Source: Burkholderiaceae bacterium (GTDB lineage Bacteria > Pseudomonadota > Gammaproteobacteria > Burkholderiales > Burkholderiaceae_E). Taken from it: a stretch of 64,000 nt of DNA. Position 1 is the first letter of the stretch. Each line of letters begins with the position of its first letter. The notes under the pieces were generated by a model. It did no database searches, was not told the DNA's origin, and worked only from the letters and a program-made list of their open reading frames with translations. Where the stretch lies: assembly GCA_019635275.1 (NCBI GenBank), contig JAHBZV010000002.1, positions 62,001 through 126,000 of the forward strand. Reading direction: 5' to 3'. The translations under genes and the position numbers were made by a program. Of the stretch, positions 1-11,136 are shown piece by piece.

Positions 1-704
1 TCAACCGGCTGGCGACGCGCCCGGTGATGCAGGTCTGCATGCCCTACTTCGCACGAGCCCGGCGCGAGAGCGGCTCGGTGCTGCCGGCATACCTGAACAG
101 CGTGTCGCTGCTCACCGCGGTCGGTTGGCCCTTCCTCGGTTGCCTCGTCGTCGTGGCTTGGGCGGCGATCCGCATCGTTTACGGCCCAAACTGGATGGCT
201 GCCGTGCCGCTGGCGCAGGTCCTGTGCCTGGCTGGTGCAATCGAACTGCTGTTCATGCCGTCGCGCGAGGCGCTGCTCGCGTGCGGGGAAGCGCGTCGCG
301 CCAACGCGCTGCAACTGCAGATCGTCGCGCTCCAGGTGGCGGGCCTGGCGGCCGTGTTTCCGTTCGGGCCGGCCGGCGCCTGCTGGGGACTGGCGGTCGC
401 GGCGCTGGGCGGCGCAATGCTGTCGCAGTGGCACCTGGGCCGGCGCATCGGACTGCGCGTCGGCGAGCTGTTGCGCGCCTGCGGTCCGAGCGCAGCGCTC
501 ACCGCGCTGACGGTCGCGCCGCTGGCGATCGCATCCGGAATTCGTCCGCCGGACGAGGCGAACTACATCGACTGGGCGGTGTTCGGCGCCGCTGCCGCCG
601 CACTGTCGTGGCTTGCCGGGCTGTGGCTGCTGCGCCACCCGCTGCGCGACGAACTGCTCGCGCTGTGGCGGCGAATCGGGCGGCGCCGCCAAGTCTCGCC
701 GTGA
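1..704 (+). CDS. Polysaccharide flippase-like membrane protein (C-terminal part)
   Basis: The reading frame is open from base 3, so the gene begins upstream of the window and only about 233 C-terminal residues are seen. They form at least five hydrophobic segments with short basic loops and end in an Arg-rich cytoplasmic tail. The phrase RIVYGPNWMAAVPLAQVLC resembles the middle-to-end part of Wzx/MATE-like exporters that flip lipid-linked sugar units across the inner membrane. That fit is by general pattern, not by a diagnostic motif. A polysaccharide export role would agree with the PEP-CTERM protein at 38888, since PEP-CTERM sorting usually goes with exopolysaccharide loci. The next gene is convergent, so this gene probably ends its operon. 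Confidence 0.6.
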   Translation, partial: NRLATRPVMQVCMPYFARARRESGSVLPAYLNSVSLLTAVGWPFLGCLVVVAWAAIRIVYGPNWMAAVPLAQVLCLAGAIELLFMPSREALLACGEARRANALQLQIVALQVAGLAAVFPFGPAGACWGLAVAALGGAMLSQWHLGRRIGLRVGELLRACGPSAALTALTVAPLAIASGIRPPDEANYIDWAVFGAAAAALSWLAGLWLLRHPLRDELLALWRRIGRRRQVSP

Positions 705-717
705 CGCCGCCGCGGGC

Positions 718-1710
<993 letters not shown>

Positions 1711-1783
1711 GGGGTGTCCTCCCTTCGGGTTGGCCTGCAGCGGCCGCGACGCTCCCGCCTCGTCGGCCGACGTGATCGGGAGA

Positions 1784-2935
1784 TTATCCGCCTGCCGCAA
1801 CGATGGTGCCCCGCGCGACGCAACGCCGGTGTCGCTCGTCGACGCGATTGGCGAACCACTCGGTGGTGAGCTTGCGCGTGATCTTCGGGCTTTGTAGCGC
1901 GATGCGCGGCACCACCGCGCGAGGCAGCGGCCGGCCCGCGGCGGCGTCCGCGAGCTCGAACACGCGCCGGTACAGCGCGCCGCGCTCGAACTCCGCGCCC
2001 TCGCCCTGCTCGAGCGCCTTGCGGATGGCCGAGTCGTCGAGGCCAAGACGCTTGCCGAGCGCGCGCACCGCGCGCTCGGTGCTGCCGGGCTCGGCGGCAC
2101 TGCCGCCGTGGCGGACCAGATCGCCGTCGAGATCGAGACGCGCGCCCGATGCAACCGCGACCGCGTTCTGGAACGCCGCGTTGCGACTCGCGTAGCGGCC
2201 CGCGTTGAAGTCGGCGAAGCGGTAGAGCGGCCGGTCGTACGCGGCCGGATAGTCGAGCAGGTGCGCGATGCCGAAGTACAGGCCGCCGCGTCGCGTGAAC
2301 ACCTCGTGCCGGATCGAATCGGCGACCGGATACGGATAGCTTCGCTGTCGCGCATGCCGCTCGGCGAAATCGACGCCGACCTGCATCGGACCGCCGGTGC
2401 GCACCGGATTGAACCCGGCGAACAGGCGTCGACCCATCGGCACCATGCCGATGAAGTCCTCGTAGATCTCGCTCAACTCGCGCTCGGTGCGAACCGCGTC
2501 GATGCGAGCGGCCCAGGTCCTGCCGTCCGGCGACGCGAGCTGCAGCGCCGCGCGCACGGCGAAGTCGGGCACGCCGACGCGGGCGGCGCGGCGGTCGATC
2601 TCGTCGCGCGCGATGCGCGCGAGCCCCGGCACCGCCGGGTCGGCGCGATAGCTCGACTCCTGCTCGGTGATGGCGAGCGCAGCGCAGACGTTCGACAGCG
2701 TCGGCGCGATGCGGAGCGAGACGAACGCGGCGTGCACGTCGGCGGCCCAGCCGTTGCGGTCGGCAAGGCTCGCCGGCAGCAGGTCGGCGATCTGCGCGCG
2801 CGGCAGCTCGCGGCCGTACGGCGCCGGCCCGCCGCGTTGTCCATCGGCCGCGCAGCCCGCGAGCACGGCCATCACGAGAACGGCCAGCGCCGCGCGGGCA
2901 CGAAGGAACGGGGGACGGGAGTCGGGCGAGTGCAT
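1784..2935 (-). CDS. DUF1615 family lipoprotein
   Basis: A 383-residue protein with a signal peptide ending in the lipobox VLAGC (C28), so it should be a lipoprotein anchored in the cell envelope. Blocks such as [35 protein letters not shown] and [17 protein letters not shown] match the DUF1615 family as I know it. The EQESS phrase, with a Glu in a soluble helix, recalls lytic-transglycosylase folds, but I cannot confirm a hydrolase. It is divergent from the ABC exporter at 2993, with only 57 bases between the start codons, so both promoters must lie in that gap. Confidence 0.85.
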   Translation of the reverse strand: MHSPDSRPPFLRARAALAVLVMAVLAGCAADGQRGGPAPYGRELPRAQIADLLPASLADRNGWAADVHAAFVSLRIAPTLSNVCAALAITEQESSYRADPAVPGLARIARDEIDRRAARVGVPDFAVRAALQLASPDGRTWAARIDAVRTERELSEIYEDFIGMVPMGRRLFAGFNPVRTGGPMQVGVDFAERHARQRSYPYPVADSIRHEVFTRRGGLYFGIAHLLDYPAAYDRPLYRFADFNAGRYASRNAAFQNAVAVASGARLDLDGDLVRHGGSAAEPGSTERAVRALGKRLGLDDSAIRKALEQGEGAEFERGALYRRVFELADAAAGRPLPRAVVPRIALQSPKITRKLTTEWFANRVDERHRRCVARGTIVAAGG

Positions 2936-2980
2936 CGAAGCGGGCGAGGCGGCGCAGCCGGCATCCTAACCGAGCGGTGC

Positions 2981-2986
2981 TAGCAT
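2981..2986 (+). promoter_or_regulatory. Candidate -10 element (TAGCAT) for a leaderless ABC transporter mRNA
   Basis: TAGCAT lies six bases before the ATG at 2993, within the context GTGCTAGCAT. A -10 box at that spacing would start transcription at or next to the start codon. I see no Shine-Dalgarno sequence between it and the ATG, and no good -35 box. This is inference from spacing alone; two other genes in the window show the same arrangement. Confidence 0.4.
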
Positions 2987-2992
2987 CCCCGG

Positions 2993-3805
2993 ATGCCCTC
3001 GAGCGCCCGTTCCATCGCGATCTCGACGGTCGAACTCACCAAGCGCTACGGCGAGTTCACGGCGCTCGACCGGCTGGGCCTGAGCGTGCCCCGCGGCCGG
3101 ATCTTCGGGCTGCTCGGCCCCAACGGGGCCGGCAAGAGCACCACCATCAAGATCCTGACGACGCTGCTCGACGCGAGCTCGGGCTCGGCAACCGTGGCCG
3201 GCTTCGACGTCGCCGCCGACCCGGTCGAGGTTCGGCGCCGCATCGGCTACGTCCCGCAGCTGCTGTCGGCCGACGGTGCGCTGACCGCGACCGAGAACCT
3301 CGTCCTGTCGGCCCGCCTGCACGGACTGCATGGGCGCACCCGCGTCGCGCGCGTGAGCGAGGCGCTGGTGTTCGCCGGGCTCGAAGCGGTCGCGAACAAG
3401 CTGGTGCGCACCTTCTCCGGCGGCATGGTGCGTCGGCTGGAGGTCGCGCAGGCGACGCTGCATCGGCCCGAGGTGCTGTTCCTCGACGAGCCCACGCTCG
3501 GCCTCGACCCGGTCGCGCGCAAGACCGTCTGGGAGCGCCTGCGGCAGTTGCGGGAAACCGAGGGCATGACGATCCTGATCACCACGCACGACATGGACGA
3601 GGCCGACGTGCTCTGCGACGAACTCGCGATCCTGCACCAGGGACGGCTGGCAGTGCTCGGCGCACCGGATGCTCTGAAGGCCCAGGTCGGGCCCGACGCC
3701 ACGCTGGCCGACGTATTCGTCCGCTTCAGCGGCGCGGTGCTCGACCACGGCGGCAGCTACCGCGACGTGCGCGAGAGCCGCGACACCGTGCGCCGACTCG
3801 GATGA
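2993..3805 (+). CDS. ABC-2 type exporter, ATP-binding subunit (DrrA/NodI-like)
   Basis: A 270-residue ATPase that would power export by the membrane partner encoded next. Walker A is GPNGAGKST (42-50), the signature is FSGGM (141-145), Walker B is LFLDEP with D165/E166, and the switch His lies in ITTHD. The weak signature FSGGM and the sequence PTLGLDPVARKTVWERL are typical of the DrrA/CcmA-like export class. The C-terminal 40 residues extend past the nucleotide-binding fold. Its stop overlaps the permease start by ATGA, so the two are translationally coupled. The substrate is unknown; this class exports polysaccharides, drugs or lipids. Confidence 0.92.
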   Translation: MPSSARSIAISTVELTKRYGEFTALDRLGLSVPRGRIFGLLGPNGAGKSTTIKILTTLLDASSGSATVAGFDVAADPVEVRRRIGYVPQLLSADGALTATENLVLSARLHGLHGRTRVARVSEALVFAGLEAVANKLVRTFSGGMVRRLEVAQATLHRPEVLFLDEPTLGLDPVARKTVWERLRQLRETEGMTILITTHDMDEADVLCDELAILHQGRLAVLGAPDALKAQVGPDATLADVFVRFSGAVLDHGGSYRDVRESRDTVRRLG

Positions 3806-4581
3806 GCTCGTTCCTGGAATTCTTCCGCGAGGCCGCGGCGGTCGCCGACGCGGAGGTGCGCAAGCTCAGGCGAGACCCGACCGAACTGCTGTCGCGCGCG
3901 GTGCAACCGGTGCTCTGGCTCGCGGTGTTCGGGCAGGTCTTCAGCCAGGTCCGCGGGATCCCCACCGGCGACCTGCGCTACCTCGACTTCATGACGCCCG
4001 GCATCCTCGCGCAGAGCATCCTGTTCAGCGCGATCTTCTACGGCATCGCGATCATCTGGGAGCGCGACCTCGGCATCGTGCACAAGCTGCTGGTGACGCC
4101 GGCGCATCGCAGCGCACTGGTGTTCGGCAAGGCGATCGCGGCAGGCCTGCGCGGACTGGTGCAGGCAGCGGTCGTCTACCTGGTCGCGATCCTGTTGCAG
4201 GTCCACATCCGGTGGGAACCGTTGCCGATGCTGACGGTGGCGGCGGGCGTGTTCGTCGGCTCCTGCATCTTTTCCACCTTCTCGCTGTTCATCGCCTGCA
4301 TCGTCAAGACGCGCGAGCGCTTCATGGGGATCGGCCAGGTGCTGACGATGCCGCTGTTCTTCGCGTCGAGCGCGCTCTACCCGGTGCAGCTGATGCCGGG
4401 CTGGCTCCAGGCGCTGGCCACGGTGAACCCGCTGACCTACCTGGTGGACGCGTTGCGGGGGTCGATGATCGTCGGCGGCACGAGCGTGCACGCGCTCGGC
4501 ACCAGCTTCGGCGTCATGCTGCTCGTGTTCGCGTTGCTGCTCGCGCTGGCGTCGAAGCTGTACCCGGGTCTCGCCCGCTAG
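3802..4581 (+). CDS. ABC-2 type exporter, permease subunit
   Basis: A 259-residue inner-membrane protein with about six membrane segments. PVLWLAVFGQVFSQV and the MTPGILAQSILF region are typical of the ABC-2 permease family (PF01061-like), as is the late LYPVQLMPGWLQALATVNPLTYLVDALRG block. It pairs with the ATPase at 2993 through a four-base ATGA overlap, so the two form one exporter. I chose the ATG at 3802 because the longer open frame upstream is only the out-of-frame shadow of the ATPase. No accessory periplasmic or outer-membrane partner is next to it. Confidence 0.92.
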   Translation: MSSFLEFFREAAAVADAEVRKLRRDPTELLSRAVQPVLWLAVFGQVFSQVRGIPTGDLRYLDFMTPGILAQSILFSAIFYGIAIIWERDLGIVHKLLVTPAHRSALVFGKAIAAGLRGLVQAAVVYLVAILLQVHIRWEPLPMLTVAAGVFVGSCIFSTFSLFIACIVKTRERFMGIGQVLTMPLFFASSALYPVQLMPGWLQALATVNPLTYLVDALRGSMIVGGTSVHALGTSFGVMLLVFALLLALASKLYPGLAR

Positions 4582-4607
4582 CATTCGGGGCCGCCTCATC
4601 GGCGCCG

Positions 4608-4635
4608 TTGCATGAGGCCGACCCCTGTGTATAAT
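4608..4635 (+). promoter_or_regulatory. Candidate sigma-70 promoter of the peroxidase-porin-flavin operon
   Basis: TTGCAT at 4608-4613 and a perfect TATAAT at 4630-4635 are separated by 16 bases, in one of the few AT-rich spots of this GC-rich window. The -35 box is only a half match. Transcription would start near 4642 and leave a leader of about 50 bases before the ATG at 4694. It is the only promoter-like sequence I see ahead of the five-gene run that ends at 9030. Confidence 0.6.
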
Positions 4636-4693
4636 GCGACGCATTCGCGTTTGTATTACGATTCAATAAATCCCCAAGCCTGTCCTGCCTCCG

Positions 4694-5914
4694 ATGCCCG
4701 CCCTCCCGCCGATCCCGCCCGCCGGCACCCGGCGATCCCGCACAGCGCTGCTTTCGCTGGCAACCGTGCTCGCGGCCTGCGGCAGCGGCGAGTCCCCGCT
4801 GGCGCCCGCGCCCGGCATGAGCACCGTGCAACGGTCCGCCGCAGCCGCGCTGGGCGAGAAGATCTTCCGCGACCCCGGCCTGTCGGCATCCGGCCGCCAG
4901 TCCTGCGCGAGCTGCCACGACCCGGACAACGCCCACGCGCCCGCCAACGCGCTGGCCGGCCAGCCCGGCGGTGCGCTGCTCGACCAGCAGGGCGGACGGC
5001 AGGCGCCGTCGATCCGCTACCTCGACACCAACCGCGGGTTTCGCTTCGACGACGAAGGCACGCCGACCGGCGGGTTCTTCTGGGACGGTCGGGCCGCATC
5101 GCTGCAGCAGCAGGCCGGCGAGCCGTTCCTGAACCCACGCGAGATGGCCAACCCCGGCAAGGCCGACGTCGTCGCGAAGCTCGCGCGGGCGAGCTACGAA
5201 GCCGAATTCCGGGCGCTGTACGGCAACGAGATCTTCGCCGACGTCGAAGGGGCGTTCCAGCGGATGACGCTGGCGCTCCAGCAATACCAGCTCGAAGACG
5301 CCGACTTCCACGCCTACACCAGCCAGTACGACGAGTTCCTGCGCGGCCGCGCGAAGCTGGGCGAGCAGGAACTGCGCGGCCTGGCGCTGTTCAACGATCC
5401 CTCGAAGGGCAACTGCGCCGCCTGCCACCCGTCGGGCCGCGGCAGCGACGGCAGCCTGCCGCTGTTCACCGACTTCAGCTACGACGCGCTCGGGGTGCCG
5501 CGCAATGCCGAGCTGCAGCAGAACGCCGACCCCGCCTTCTTCGACCTCGGGCTGTGCGCGAGGCCGGCCGGCGACCTCGCGGCGCGCACCGACCTGTGCG
5601 GAGCGTTCAAGGTGCCGTCGCTGCGCAACGTCGCCAGGCGCTACACCTTCTTCCACAACGGCCGCTTCAAGACGCTGAAGGAGGCGCTGACCTTCTACGT
5701 GCAGCGCGATACCGACCCGCAGAAATGGTACCCGCTCGACGCGAGCGGCCAGCCAGTGAAGTTCGACGACCTGCCCCCCGCGTACCGGGCGAGCGTCAAC
5801 ACGAGCGAAGCGCCGTACGACCGCAAGCCCGGCGACGCGCCGGCGCTGTCCGACAGCGAGGTCGACGACGTGATCGCGTTCCTGAACACGCTCAGCGACG
5901 GCTACCAACCCTGA
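4694..5914 (+). CDS. Di-haem cytochrome c peroxidase / MauG-family lipoprotein
   Basis: A 406-residue secreted protein with two c-type haem motifs, CASCH (71-75) and CAACH (241-245), the layout of the bacterial CcpA/MauG family. These proteins reduce hydrogen peroxide or oxidise protein and metal substrates in the periplasm. The N-terminus ends in LAAC (C29), so it is probably a lipoprotein rather than soluble. Other family blocks are FFWDGRA, NPREMAN and VPSLRNVARRYTFFHNGRFKTLKEAL. The porin gene begins 14 bases after its stop, followed by an FMN-binding protein and ApbE, which suggests one redox operon. Whether it acts as a peroxidase or as an oxidase of MauG type cannot be told from sequence. 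Confidence 0.9.
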   Translation: MPALPPIPPAGTRRSRTALLSLATVLAACGSGESPLAPAPGMSTVQRSAAAALGEKIFRDPGLSASGRQSCASCHDPDNAHAPANALAGQPGGALLDQQGGRQAPSIRYLDTNRGFRFDDEGTPTGGFFWDGRAASLQQQAGEPFLNPREMANPGKADVVAKLARASYEAEFRALYGNEIFADVEGAFQRMTLALQQYQLEDADFHAYTSQYDEFLRGRAKLGEQELRGLALFNDPSKGNCAACHPSGRGSDGSLPLFTDFSYDALGVPRNAELQQNADPAFFDLGLCARPAGDLAARTDLCGAFKVPSLRNVARRYTFFHNGRFKTLKEALTFYVQRDTDPQKWYPLDASGQPVKFDDLPPAYRASVNTSEAPYDRKPGDAPALSDSEVDDVIAFLNTLSDGYQP

Positions 5915-5928
5915 CCCACGGGATTCCC

Positions 5929-7296
5929 ATGCGCCGCACACCCCTTTCGATCGCCGTCTCGACCGCGCTGCTCGGCGCCGCGTTGTCGATGCCCGCCCGT
6001 GCCCAGACACCGACCGAGATCGAGCTGGCGCGCAAGCTCGACCGCCTTGCCGCCGAACTGGCCGACGTCAAGGCGCAACTCGCGACGCTCGGGGCGCAGC
6101 GCGGTGCCGCCGCTGCGGTCGGTGCCGCCACCGCCGCTGGGCCCGAAACCGCCGCGGCAACGCGACCGGCACCGGCCACCGCCGACGCTGCGCCGGCCTC
6201 CGTGCGCCCGGCGGTGGTCGAGCGCGCGGCCGTCGTCGAACGCACGGAACCTGCGACGGTCCTGACCAGCTACGGCGAGATCAACTACACGCGCCCGACG
6301 AAGGCGCCGCAGAACGCGGAAGTCGACCTGCGCCGCTTCGTGCTCGGCTTCCAGCACCGGATGGATCCGAAGACGCGGCTGGTCGCCGAACTCGAGGTCG
6401 AGCACGCGGTGAGCTCGGCCGACGACCCGGGCGAAGTGGCACTCGAGCAGGCCTTCGTCGAGCGCGAGCTCGGGCCGCGCCTCGCGGCGCGCGCGGGGCT
6501 GTTCCTGATGCCCGCCGGCATGCTCAACGAGAACCACGAACCGACCGCCTACTACGGCGTGCACCGCAACTTCGTCGAGACCGCGATCATCCCGAGCACC
6601 TGGCGCGAGGTCGGCGTGCAGCTGATCGGCAACCTCGACAGCGGCCTCACCGTCCAGGGCGGCCTCAGCACCGGCTTCGACGTCGGCAAGTGGGACGCCA
6701 CGTCCACCGAAGGTGCGGAGTCGCCGCTCGGCGCGATCCATCAGGAAGGTGCGCAGGCCCGGGCGCGCAATCTCGCCGTGTTCGGCGCGATCAACTGGCG
6801 CGGCGTGCCGGGCCTGCTGGTCGGCGGCTCGGCGTTCAGCGGCGCGGCGAGCCACTCGCAGCCGCTGGTGCCGGACGCACGCGTGTCGTTGTGGGACCTG
6901 CACGCGCGCTGGACGCCCGGGCGCTGGGACCTGTCCTCTGTCTACGCGCGCGGGTCGATCTCGAACACCGCGGCGCTCAACGCCACGCTGGTGGGCAACC
7001 CCACGCTGATCCCCGAAAGCTTCGACGGCTGGTACCTGCAGGGTGCGTATCGTCTGTGGAGCCAGGGCGACTACGTGCTGAGCCCGTTCGTTCGACTCGA
7101 GCGCTTCAACACTGCGCGCGACTACGCCGATCTCGGCGCGGGACTGACGCCGCAGGCCGCCGGCACCGAGCGCGTGACCACGGTCGGCGTGAACTTCCTG
7201 GTCGGGCAGGGCGTGGTGCTGAAGGCCGACGTGCAGCGCTTCGGGCTCGTCTCGGCGAACAACCGCGTCAACCTCGGGCTGGGCTGGAGCTTCTGA
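5929..7296 (+). CDS. Outer-membrane porin with N-terminal coiled coil
   Basis: A 455-residue protein. A signal peptide ends at ARAQ (about 26), followed by a coiled coil (LARKLDRLAAELADVKAQLATLG), an Ala/Pro-rich linker to about 105, and a beta-rich domain of alternating aromatic and polar residues that ends in the typical outer-membrane signature GLGWSF with terminal Phe. This is the layout of OprO/OprP-like or carbohydrate porins that trimerise and anchor to peptidoglycan through the coiled coil. Blocks such as LVAELEVEHAV and WREVGVQLIG match the phosphate-selective porin superfamily. ATG at 5929 follows the peroxidase stop by 14 bases; its stop overlaps the FMN-binding gene (TGATG). The solute is unknown. 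Confidence 0.85.
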   Translation: MRRTPLSIAVSTALLGAALSMPARAQTPTEIELARKLDRLAAELADVKAQLATLGAQRGAAAAVGAATAAGPETAAATRPAPATADAAPASVRPAVVERAAVVERTEPATVLTSYGEINYTRPTKAPQNAEVDLRRFVLGFQHRMDPKTRLVAELEVEHAVSSADDPGEVALEQAFVERELGPRLAARAGLFLMPAGMLNENHEPTAYYGVHRNFVETAIIPSTWREVGVQLIGNLDSGLTVQGGLSTGFDVGKWDATSTEGAESPLGAIHQEGAQARARNLAVFGAINWRGVPGLLVGGSAFSGAASHSQPLVPDARVSLWDLHARWTPGRWDLSSVYARGSISNTAALNATLVGNPTLIPESFDGWYLQGAYRLWSQGDYVLSPFVRLERFNTARDYADLGAGLTPQAAGTERVTTVGVNFLVGQGVVLKADVQRFGLVSANNRVNLGLGWSF

Positions 7297-7814
7297 TGCG
7301 CCTGACGCTGTTCCCGGCCGCGCTGGTGGCGCTCGCGCCGGCGAGCGCGTTCGCGGTGCACTACCTGAGCGCCGAGCAGGCGCAGAAGCTGATGTTTCCC
7401 GACGCCGAGCGCTTCGAGCTCCTCGACGTCGCAGCCGACGCCGGATCGACGCACGCCGGCGACGCGCCGACGCAGGTTCGCATCGCGCGTCTCGGGGAGG
7501 CGACGCTCGGCTACGTGGTCGTCGACGAGGTGATCGGCAAGTTCGAGCTGATCACCTACGCGGTCGGCCTGAATCGCGACGGCAGCGTGCGGCAGGTGGA
7601 GGTGATGGACTACCGCGAGAGCCACGGTCACGAGATCCGGTTACCCGCCTGGCGTCGGCAGTTCGAAGGCAAGACTGCCGCGTCGCCGATCCGCGTCGGC
7701 GAGGACATCGCCAACATCAGCGGCGCGACGATGAGCTGCCAGCACGTCACCGACGGCGTGCGCCGGATCGTCGCCCGCGTCGATGCGCTTCGGCGCAGCG
7801 GCAACCTGCGGTGA
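7296..7814 (+). CDS. Secreted FMN-binding protein (covalent flavin, ApbE substrate)
   Basis: A 172-residue protein with a signal peptide ending near AFA (20). The C-terminal FMN-binding domain carries DIANISGATMS (137-147), in which T145 of SGAT is the expected residue for covalent FMN attachment by ApbE. Related domains occur in RnfG, NqrC and flavin-based extracellular electron-transfer proteins. It sits directly before apbE, with start and stop overlapping on both sides, so enzyme and substrate are made together. No haem motif is present, so the flavin is probably its only cofactor. It would accept electrons from the membrane and pass them within the periplasm; the acceptor may be the di-haem protein, which is inference. 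Confidence 0.9.
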   Translation: MRLTLFPAALVALAPASAFAVHYLSAEQAQKLMFPDAERFELLDVAADAGSTHAGDAPTQVRIARLGEATLGYVVVDEVIGKFELITYAVGLNRDGSVRQVEVMDYRESHGHEIRLPAWRRQFEGKTAASPIRVGEDIANISGATMSCQHVTDGVRRIVARVDALRRSGNLR

Positions 7815-8584
7815 ACGCGATCGACGCGACCGGCACCTGGCTGCGCCGCGCGCGGCCGCTGCTCGGCACGCTGGTCGAGGTCGCGGTCCGCGACGGCGGT
7901 GCCCGGGGCGACACGGCCGGCGGCGCCGGGGCCGCGGTGCGCGCCGCGTTCGACGCGATCGCGCACGTGCAGGCGCGCATGTCGCGCTTCGACCCCGCCA
8001 GCGACGTGTCGCGCTTTCACGCGCTCGCCGCGGGCGAAGCGATCACCATCGATCCTGTCACGACCGAGGTGCTGCAGGCGGCGCGCTGGCTGCAGGGCGT
8101 CACCGGGGACGTCTTCGACGTGAGCCTGGGCAGCGGCGCGCGTGGATGGCGCTGCAACGGCGCGCGGCTCGAGCGGCTCGCACCGGGCGCCACGCTCGAC
8201 CTGGGCGGCATCGCCAAGGGACTCGCGGTCGACCTCGCAGTCGAGGCGCTGAGGCGGCACGGCTGCGCGTCGGGCTGGGTCAACGCGGGCGGCGACCTGC
8301 GCGTCTTCGGCGACGCCAGCGTAGCGGTGATGCTTCGCGACGAGGCGCACGGCGGCGTGCGCCCCTTCGCGTCGCTGACCGACGGGGCGCTGGCCAGCAG
8401 CCACTTCGGGCCGGGCAGCCGCTCGCAGGCCTGGGGACTCGATCGCGGCGCGCGGGCCTGCCACGTGAGCGTGGCGGCGCCGCGTTGCCTGTGGGCCGAC
8501 GCGCTGACCAAGGTGGTGGCCGTCAGCGGCGACGCGCGCCATCGCGCACTCGAAGCATGCGGCGCACGCGCGTGGCTTCACTGA
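7811..8584 (+). CDS. apbE: FAD:protein FMN transferase (ApbE)
   Basis: A 257-residue periplasmic flavin transferase that cleaves FAD and attaches FMN to the Thr of SGAT-type motifs. Recognisable blocks are MSRFDPASDVSRF, the TLDLGGIAKGLAVD motif (about 136-149), the GWVNAGGDLRVFG nucleotide-binding region and a late ALTKVVAVSG Mg-binding segment. The GTG start overlaps the preceding stop (GTGA), coupling it to the FMN-binding protein, its obvious target. It lacks the usual long lipoprotein signal, and the N-terminus is short and not clearly hydrophobic, so export is uncertain or the true start is different. It is somewhat shorter than the 320-350 residues usual for the family. Confidence 0.92.
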   Translation: MNAIDATGTWLRRARPLLGTLVEVAVRDGGARGDTAGGAGAAVRAAFDAIAHVQARMSRFDPASDVSRFHALAAGEAITIDPVTTEVLQAARWLQGVTGDVFDVSLGSGARGWRCNGARLERLAPGATLDLGGIAKGLAVDLAVEALRRHGCASGWVNAGGDLRVFGDASVAVMLRDEAHGGVRPFASLTDGALASSHFGPGSRSQAWGLDRGARACHVSVAAPRCLWADALTKVVAVSGDARHRALEACGARAWLH

Positions 8585-9030
8585 ATCGCGTCGCCCCGTG
8601 GCAGCGCCGGCTGCTGCACGCGTCGGCCTGGCTGCTCGCGGCGAGCGGGGTCGCCTGGCTCGGGATCCACTATCTGTGGGGCGCCGGCGCCGGCGAGCTG
8701 CCACATCCGCTCGAGCCGTGGCTGATCCGGCTGCACGGCGCCGCCGCGTTCGCTGCGCTGTTCGTGGCCGGCGTGCTGTCCGCCGGACACATTCCGAACG
8801 GCTGGCGACTGACCGCGCCGAAGATGCGCCGCGCCGATCTCGCCGGACAGCGCCGCACCGGGCTCGCGATGACCACACTGGGCGCGGCAGCGGTCTTCAG
8901 CGGCTACCTGCTCTACTACTTCGCCCCCGAGCCGGTTCGCCCTTCGCTGGGCTGGGTTCACGCGATCATCGGCCTGACCATGGCGCTGCTGGTGCCGCTG
9001 CACGGCAGCACGTCGGCTCGCGGCGGCTGA
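8557..9030 (+). CDS. His-rich four-helix membrane protein, cytochrome b-like (DUF4405-like)
   Basis: About 157 residues with four hydrophobic segments. His residues lie in or at the ends of each: LLHASAW, GIHYLW, RLHGAAAF, SAGHIP, WVHAIIG and LVPLHGS. Such spacing could ligate one or two b-type haems, as in small cytochrome b561-like proteins. ATG at 8557 overlaps apbE by 28 bases; GTG at 8572 would also work and fits slightly better with the upstream stop. As last gene of the flavin operon it is the natural candidate for moving quinol electrons across the inner membrane to the FMN protein. This role is inference, and I cannot name the family with certainty. Confidence 0.7.
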   Translation: MRRTRVASLNRVAPWQRRLLHASAWLLAASGVAWLGIHYLWGAGAGELPHPLEPWLIRLHGAAAFAALFVAGVLSAGHIPNGWRLTAPKMRRADLAGQRRTGLAMTTLGAAAVFSGYLLYYFAPEPVRPSLGWVHAIIGLTMALLVPLHGSTSARGG

Positions 9031-9069
9031 GCCACGCGGCCCCTGCCATCACGGGGCGCATCGCGCCGT

Positions 9070-9083
9070 GGCTCGGGGGAGCC
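9070..9083. promoter_or_regulatory. Dyad GGCTC-N4-GAGCC ahead of glgB, conserved at 28433
   Basis: Perfect five-base arms separated by GGGG, located 170 bases before the GTG chosen for glgB. The same dyad with spacer GGAG occurs at 28433-28446 ahead of the decayed glgB copy, and the next 30 or so bases also align. Conservation in a region where the rest has diverged suggests a site that is bound or folded. It may be an operator or a leader hairpin; I cannot tell which. Confidence 0.45.
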
Positions 9084-9252
9084 CGCACCGATGGAGGCAT
9101 CGGGCGCGAGCTCAGGTGGCCCCGTGCTACCCTCGGGGTGCATCGCCGGCGCTCACGAGGCGCCCGCATCCGAGGTCCGCCTGCCGCGTACCGCATCGCG
9201 ACAGCCGGTCGTTCGGCCCCACCAGGCCGCCCAGCGAACGGACCGCAGACAC

Positions 9253-11128
<1,876 letters not shown>

Positions 11129-11136
<8 letters not shown>

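Noticed and set aside
9091..9252. N-terminal extension of glgB from an ATG
   Set aside because: The 54 extra residues have low complexity, no domain and no ribosome site. The region aligns with the non-coding leader ahead of 28493.
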